Source of the DNA: JAAZPT01 sp034180455
Lineage (GTDB): Bacteria > Bacillota > Clostridia > Christensenellales > Aristaeellaceae
Length of the DNA: 43,177 nucleotides
Assembly: GCA_034180455.1 (NCBI GenBank)
Contig: JAXFOG010000011.1
Location: forward strand, 1-43,177
Direction: 5' to 3'
Within the stretch, counting starts at the first letter, position 1, and each line of letters starts with the position of its first letter. A model generated the notes under the pieces. That model was not told where the DNA came from, searched no databases, and worked only from the letters and a program-made list of their open reading frames with translations. Below are positions 39,961 through 43,177 of the stretch, in pieces. The translations under genes were made by a program, and so were the position numbers.

Positions 39961-39995
39961 ACGACACTTGCAATTAAAATTTTGCAAACTGTCGT
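39961..39995 (-). terminator. Terminator of the TetR-DUF4250 operon
   Basis: An interrupted stem pairs ACGACA with TGTCGT and TTGCAA with TTGCAA (1-nt/2-nt internal loop, 8-nt apical loop). On the minus strand it is followed by TTTATTTTGT. It lies 115 bp past the DUF4250 stop. Confidence 0.65.
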
Positions 39996-40109
39996 ATTTT
40001 AAAATAAATTTATTTTGTGATTTTTAGATAGTTAATATAAATACAAAAAAATGAATTAAAAATTTTTATAAAACAAACCTTGATTTACAAAAAATATCAA
40101 AAATCAATT

Positions 40110-40289
40110 TTATAGGGGCGCGAAACGATTAAGCGTCTCATCGTAGTAATACCCATCATCACCAAGCCTGTCTATTATATCGTCCATATCAAGATGTAGG
40201 TCATAACAAAGGTCTTCAAGACTACTATAAGAATCTCTAAGCTTCATATTTATATAGCTATATAGCATTGCTCCATCCTGTGGTATCAT
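40110..40289 (-). CDS. DUF4250 small protein
   Basis: A 59-residue protein beginning MIPQDGAMLYSYINMKLRDS and continuing YSSLEDLCYDLHLDMDDIID then a short Tyr-rich end. This is the usual DUF4250 pattern: a start of MIPQDP, then L-x-x-x-N-x-K-L-R-D-x-Y-x-S-L-x-x-L-C. Function is unknown; the acidic helix-turn-helix-like layout suggests a small cytoplasmic DNA- or protein-binding domain. Its ATG overlaps the TAA of the TetR gene (TAATG), and GGAGG lies inside the TetR 3' end 7 nt upstream (40297-40301). The two are thus translationally coupled. Confidence 0.85.
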   Translation of the reverse strand: MIPQDGAMLYSYINMKLRDSYSSLEDLCYDLHLDMDDIIDRLGDDGYYYDETLNRFAPL

Positions 40290-40834
40290 TATTTTTCCTC
40301 CAATTTTGCTGCTTTTATGTAGTATTCTGCCATATCCTTTTCACTTGTAGCCATGTTTTCATTCAGCCACCACTTTATTGTTTCTATAAAACTTCCCGCA
40401 TAGAAGCTTACAAGATAGTTGTCAGGAAGATCACTATCCAAAAACTCCTGTTCAAACAGTTTCTTTATGTATGGTACAAATATACCCCAAAATATATCGG
40501 CATCTTCACTCTTTAATATAGAGAGCATATCTTTCTTGCTCTTTTTGAAATGGTAGTATATATGCACAAGCCTTTGCTCTAAAGTGTAGCGCATATCAAG
40601 CTCAATAGGTAGATCGCAGTCTCCCTCTGGGCTAAATATATGCTCAAACAGCTTTTGACAGAAAGATTTTAGCAAGTCGTCTTTTGTTTCAAAATGATTG
40701 TAGAAAGTTGCTCTGCCTACATTTGCCTCATCTATTATATCCTTTACCGTTATATTGCTGTATCTTTTTTTCTTTAGCAGAATTAGAAATGCATTAAATA
40801 TCTCATCTCTGCTACGTGCTTTTCTCCTATCCAT
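40289..40834 (-). CDS. TetR-family regulator
   Basis: The 181-residue protein has an N-terminal TetR HTH at about 8-55 (SRDEIFNAFLILLKKKRYSN, ITVKDIIDEANVGRATFYNH, FETKDDLLKSF). A helical ligand-binding domain ends in SFYAGSFIETIKWWLNENM, the pattern of TetR_C_8-like regulators. ATG 40834 is chosen because AAAAGGAAAAG precedes it; the upstream TTG at 40870 has no RBS. It is divergent from a P1B metal ATPase, with the perfect palindrome TGAACGAAGCGTTCA between. It probably represses the ATPase and itself. Confidence 0.87.
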   Translation of the reverse strand: MDRRKARSRDEIFNAFLILLKKKRYSNITVKDIIDEANVGRATFYNHFETKDDLLKSFCQKLFEHIFSPEGDCDLPIELDMRYTLEQRLVHIYYHFKKSKKDMLSILKSEDADIFWGIFVPYIKKLFEQEFLDSDLPDNYLVSFYAGSFIETIKWWLNENMATSEKDMAEYYIKAAKLEEK

Positions 40835-40921
40835 ATATACACTTTTCCTTTTTTGTTCAATAATGGTCAAATTACGGACTTTGTATGTAGAATCCTAAAG
40901 TTAAATACGCTATCATAATAC

Positions 40922-40936
40922 TGAACGAAGCGTTCA
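40922..40936. promoter_or_regulatory. Perfect 15-bp palindrome, probable TetR operator
   Basis: TGAACG-AAG-CGTTCA lies in the divergent TetR/P1B-ATPase intergenic region, 45 bp before the ATPase start. The form (6-bp arms, 3-bp centre) is like TetR-family operators. The TATAAC at 40943-40948 just after it may be the ATPase -10 box. Confidence 0.65.
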
Positions 40937-40980
40937 ATAGATTATAACATCTATTTAAATATATTTAAAGGAGATAAATT

Positions 40981-42882
40981 ATGCATAGCGAAAACAATAA
41001 AGCCTGCAATTGCTCATGCTGCGAGCACGAAGAAGAACATGGGAATTTTTTATCCGAGCTTGCAGAGAGATTAGAAAAGCCAATATATATTATTATAAGC
41101 TTTATCGCCCTTTTATGCACCCTGATACTGTCATTGACTATGAAGGATGGGAGCTCTGGCGTAAAGTGGTACGACTATATATCGCTTGTAGCTGTGGTGC
41201 TTAGTGGATTTCCTCTAATATATTCAGGCATCTATAATCTCTTTGTAAAAAGACGTATTAAAAGCTCATTGCTCATAACGATAGCAATATTTGCTTCAAT
41301 ATATATAGGAGAGCTTTTTACAGCTGGCGAGGTTGCTCTGCTTATGGCTCTTGGTGAATATCTTGAAGATAGGACTGTGGAGAAAGCAAAGAACGGCATA
41401 AGCAGACTTATGAAGCTAGTTCCAAACGATGTAAGCGTTTTGGAAGATGGAAAAGAAATAAAAAAGCATATTGATGAAGTAGAGGTGGGCGAAATAATAA
41501 AGCTGCGCCCCGGCGAAACCATAGCACTTGATGGCGTTGTAGTAAGTGGAAACTCTGCAGTAGATCAAAGTAATATCACTGGCGAGAGCTTGCCTATAGA
41601 CGTGCATAAGGGAAGCAAGGTATATTCTGGCTCAGTAAATATGCAAGGTACAATTGATGTAGAAGTAACAAATATAGCAGATAACTCATCTATGCAGCGC
41701 ATGATATCGCTTATGCGTATGACAGATAGCTCCAAATCTCGTATAGAGAACACTGCAGATAAGTGGTCAGCTATACTTGTGCCAGTTGCTTTGCTTATAG
41801 CACTTATTGTGTATATAGTTACTAAAGATATAGTACGTACGGTATCCGTTTTGGTAGTATTCTGCCCATGTGCATTTACATTGGCAACCCCTACTTGTAT
41901 AGTGGCTGCAATAGGTCATGCTGGCAAAAACGGAGTGCTTATTAAAGATAAAAACGCAGTCGAAAATCTTGCAAAATCCGATCTAATGGCCTTTGATAAG
42001 ACTGGTACACTTACAAGTGGTAGGCTTACAGTAAGTGAAGTAGTGCCACTAGGTAGCGAATCTCCAGAAGAGATATTGCGATTGGCTGCAAGCCTTGAAT
42101 ATAGCTCAGAGCACCCTCTAGCCAAGGCAATAGTGATGCAGGCAGAAAAGGATAATGTGCAGTTGCACGATGTAAAAGACTTCAAAGCCATAGCTGGTTG
42201 GGGTATAGAGGGTAGCATAGATGGCGTAAAGTATAGCATAAGCCGTACAAAGCACAGCGCAGCAGATGAACTTGCCAGCGAGGGCAAAGCTACAATGATA
42301 TTGAAGCGTGGAGATGAAGATATTGCAGTAATAGCTCTATCTGATGAAATAAAGGAGAACTCAGCAAGCACCATTTCTGCATTAAAAGCGCAAGGGGTAA
42401 ACAGCGTACTGCTAAGTGGTGACAACCAGAGCGCATGCAAGCATATTGCTGAAAAGCTAAATATAGAGCATTATAAAGCAGAGCTTATGCCAGAGGACAA
42501 GCTGAAGTACATAGCAAAGTTTAGAGAAAATCATACAGTATCAATGGTGGGAGATGGAATGAATGATGCTCCAGCTCTCAAGAGTGCAGATGTAAGCATT
42601 TGCATGGCAGACAGTGGCAGCGATGTAAGTGTGGAAGCCAGCGACATAGTGTTGCTTGGTGACGATATTGGAAAGCTTCCCTATATAAAAAGATTGTGCT
42701 GCAAAACCTTGAAAAATATCAAATTGAATTTAAGCGTTGCAATGATAATAAATCTTACGGCAGTGGTATTATCAATAATGGGTCTATTAAGCCCAGTATT
42801 TGGAGCACTTATGCACAATCTAGGCTCAGTATTCGTAACACTTAACGCTGCAAGGCTTTACAGAGTAGAAATAGAAAAATAG
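40981..42882 (+). CDS. P1B-type heavy-metal translocating ATPase
   Basis: This 633-residue metal exporter of the inner membrane has the CPC metal-site motif (VFCPCAFTLATPT, C295-C297), TGES (200-203), the phosphorylated D339 in DKTGTLTSG, the nucleotide-domain SSEHPLAKA and GDGMNDAPAL. There is no folded HMA domain. Instead it has a Cys/His-rich N-terminal tail (CNCSCCEHEEEH, 9-20) that may bind metal. The last helix reads MHNLGSVFVTLNAARL; the Asp seen in the last helix of ZntA/CadA (DTGAT) is not found here. CPC fits Cu+, Zn2+ or Cd2+, so the metal is open. RBS AAAGGAG at 40967-40973. Probably controlled by the divergent TetR protein. Confidence 0.9.
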   Translation: MHSENNKACNCSCCEHEEEHGNFLSELAERLEKPIYIIISFIALLCTLILSLTMKDGSSGVKWYDYISLVAVVLSGFPLIYSGIYNLFVKRRIKSSLLITIAIFASIYIGELFTAGEVALLMALGEYLEDRTVEKAKNGISRLMKLVPNDVSVLEDGKEIKKHIDEVEVGEIIKLRPGETIALDGVVVSGNSAVDQSNITGESLPIDVHKGSKVYSGSVNMQGTIDVEVTNIADNSSMQRMISLMRMTDSSKSRIENTADKWSAILVPVALLIALIVYIVTKDIVRTVSVLVVFCPCAFTLATPTCIVAAIGHAGKNGVLIKDKNAVENLAKSDLMAFDKTGTLTSGRLTVSEVVPLGSESPEEILRLAASLEYSSEHPLAKAIVMQAEKDNVQLHDVKDFKAIAGWGIEGSIDGVKYSISRTKHSAADELASEGKATMILKRGDEDIAVIALSDEIKENSASTISALKAQGVNSVLLSGDNQSACKHIAEKLNIEHYKAELMPEDKLKYIAKFRENHTVSMVGDGMNDAPALKSADVSICMADSGSDVSVEASDIVLLGDDIGKLPYIKRLCCKTLKNIKLNLSVAMIINLTAVVLSIMGLLSPVFGALMHNLGSVFVTLNAARLYRVEIEK

Positions 42883-42906
42883 CGCCTCCTAGGCTACTTA
42901 TCATAC

Positions 42907-42941
42907 AATACCAGAGCATTTTCGCTCTGGTATTAATTTTT
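42907..42941 (+). terminator. Terminator of the metal ATPase gene
   Basis: A perfect 11-bp stem AATACCAGAGC / GCTCTGGTATT with a 6-nt loop, followed by AATTTTTA. Confidence 0.8.
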
Positions 42942-42966
42942 AAAGCTACAACACTTTTTATAAATA

Positions 42967-42975
42967 TGCTAAAAT
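42967..42975 (+). promoter_or_regulatory. Candidate extended -10 promoter of the last gene
   Basis: TGCTAAAAT lies 35 bp before the start codon of the lipoprotein gene. No clear -35 box was found. Confidence 0.4.
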
Positions 42976-43009
42976 ATTAGATACAAACTTATTAAACAAA
43001 GGAATCTAT

Positions 43010-43177
43010 ATGAAAAAATTTATACTTTTATTGATGCTCATTATACTAACACTAAGTATCACAGCTTGCCAAAGCGCAAAAGATATATCCTTGCCCGATT
43101 CTAAAAACATAGTAAGCATAGAGCTTGAGTATGGCGAGCAAAAATGCCAAGTAAGCGATAAAAATATTATAGAAGAA
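43010..43177 (+). CDS. Lipoprotein of unknown function (3' end beyond the window)
   Basis: The ATG at 43010 with AAAGGA upstream opens a frame that runs to the window edge, giving 56 residues. MKKFILLLMLIILTLSITAC is a signal peptide with a clear lipobox (S-I-T-A-C20). The mature start is QSAKDISLPDSKNIVSIELE, with a repeated Glu/Asp pattern. It is the only lipobox protein in the window and shows that the organism does lipidate exported proteins. The domain cannot be identified from this fragment. Confidence 0.75.
   Translation, partial: MKKFILLLMLIILTLSITACQSAKDISLPDSKNIVSIELEYGEQKCQVSDKNIIEE

Overview
The window looks like a chromosomal piece of an anaerobic, gut-type Bacillota (Clostridia-like), possibly from an uncultured lineage. 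The grounds are low-to-moderate GC, a sortase-type SpaA surface protein, the NfeD/FloA pair, DUF6273 and DUF4250 proteins, GGAGG-type ribosome binding sites, extended -10 promoters and an anaerobic L-fucose-to-1,2-propanediol pathway. This placement is inferred from gene content only.

Layout. 1-3.1 kb: the tail of a DUF6273 protein, a double-cupin protein and a sortase-anchored SpaA-like adhesin. 3.7-5.9 kb: an nfeD-floA-small membrane protein operon (membrane microdomains). 5.9-8 kb: two small secreted proteins of unknown function with almost identical promoter/start blocks, and between them and nfeD a 5'-truncated tandem copy of one of them; a possible 30-codon gene lies between. 8.3-14.6 kb: two large secreted paralogues sharing an unrecognised N-terminal region, a low-complexity linker, a PG_binding_1 domain and Ig-like beta-sandwich regions. 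14.8-18.2 kb: a compact three-gene unit with a P22-type portal and a large terminase with intact catalytic residues, but no capsid, scaffold, tail, integrase or lysis genes; the terminase seems to start at a rare ATC codon. This is the most unusual part of the window.

18.2-21.2 kb: an MFS sugar transporter with a cytoplasmic GH2 glycosidase. 21.2-31.3 kb: a complete L-fucose regulon: a divergent DeoR regulator, FGGY kinase, FucI, FucA, a ribose-type ABC importer (ATPase, permease, binding protein), FucU and FucO. The pathway is import, mutarotation, isomerisation, phosphorylation, aldol cleavage to DHAP and L-lactaldehyde, and reduction to 1,2-propanediol. Three 10-bp-phased TGAACTATT repeats in the divergent intergenic region are the likely operator. 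31.3-35.5 kb (minus): an Fbp/Pot-type ABC importer with a fused two-domain permease. 35.8-36.5 kb: an AlkD-type DNA glycosylase. 36.5-39.8 kb (minus): tdh-kbl threonine degradation followed by an S66 peptidase. 40.1-42.9 kb: a TetR-DUF4250 operon divergent from a P1B metal ATPase, with a perfect 15-bp operator-like palindrome between. The window ends inside a lipoprotein gene.

No rRNA, tRNA, CRISPR array or transposase was recognised. Functions are from reading motifs by eye; no database search was run.
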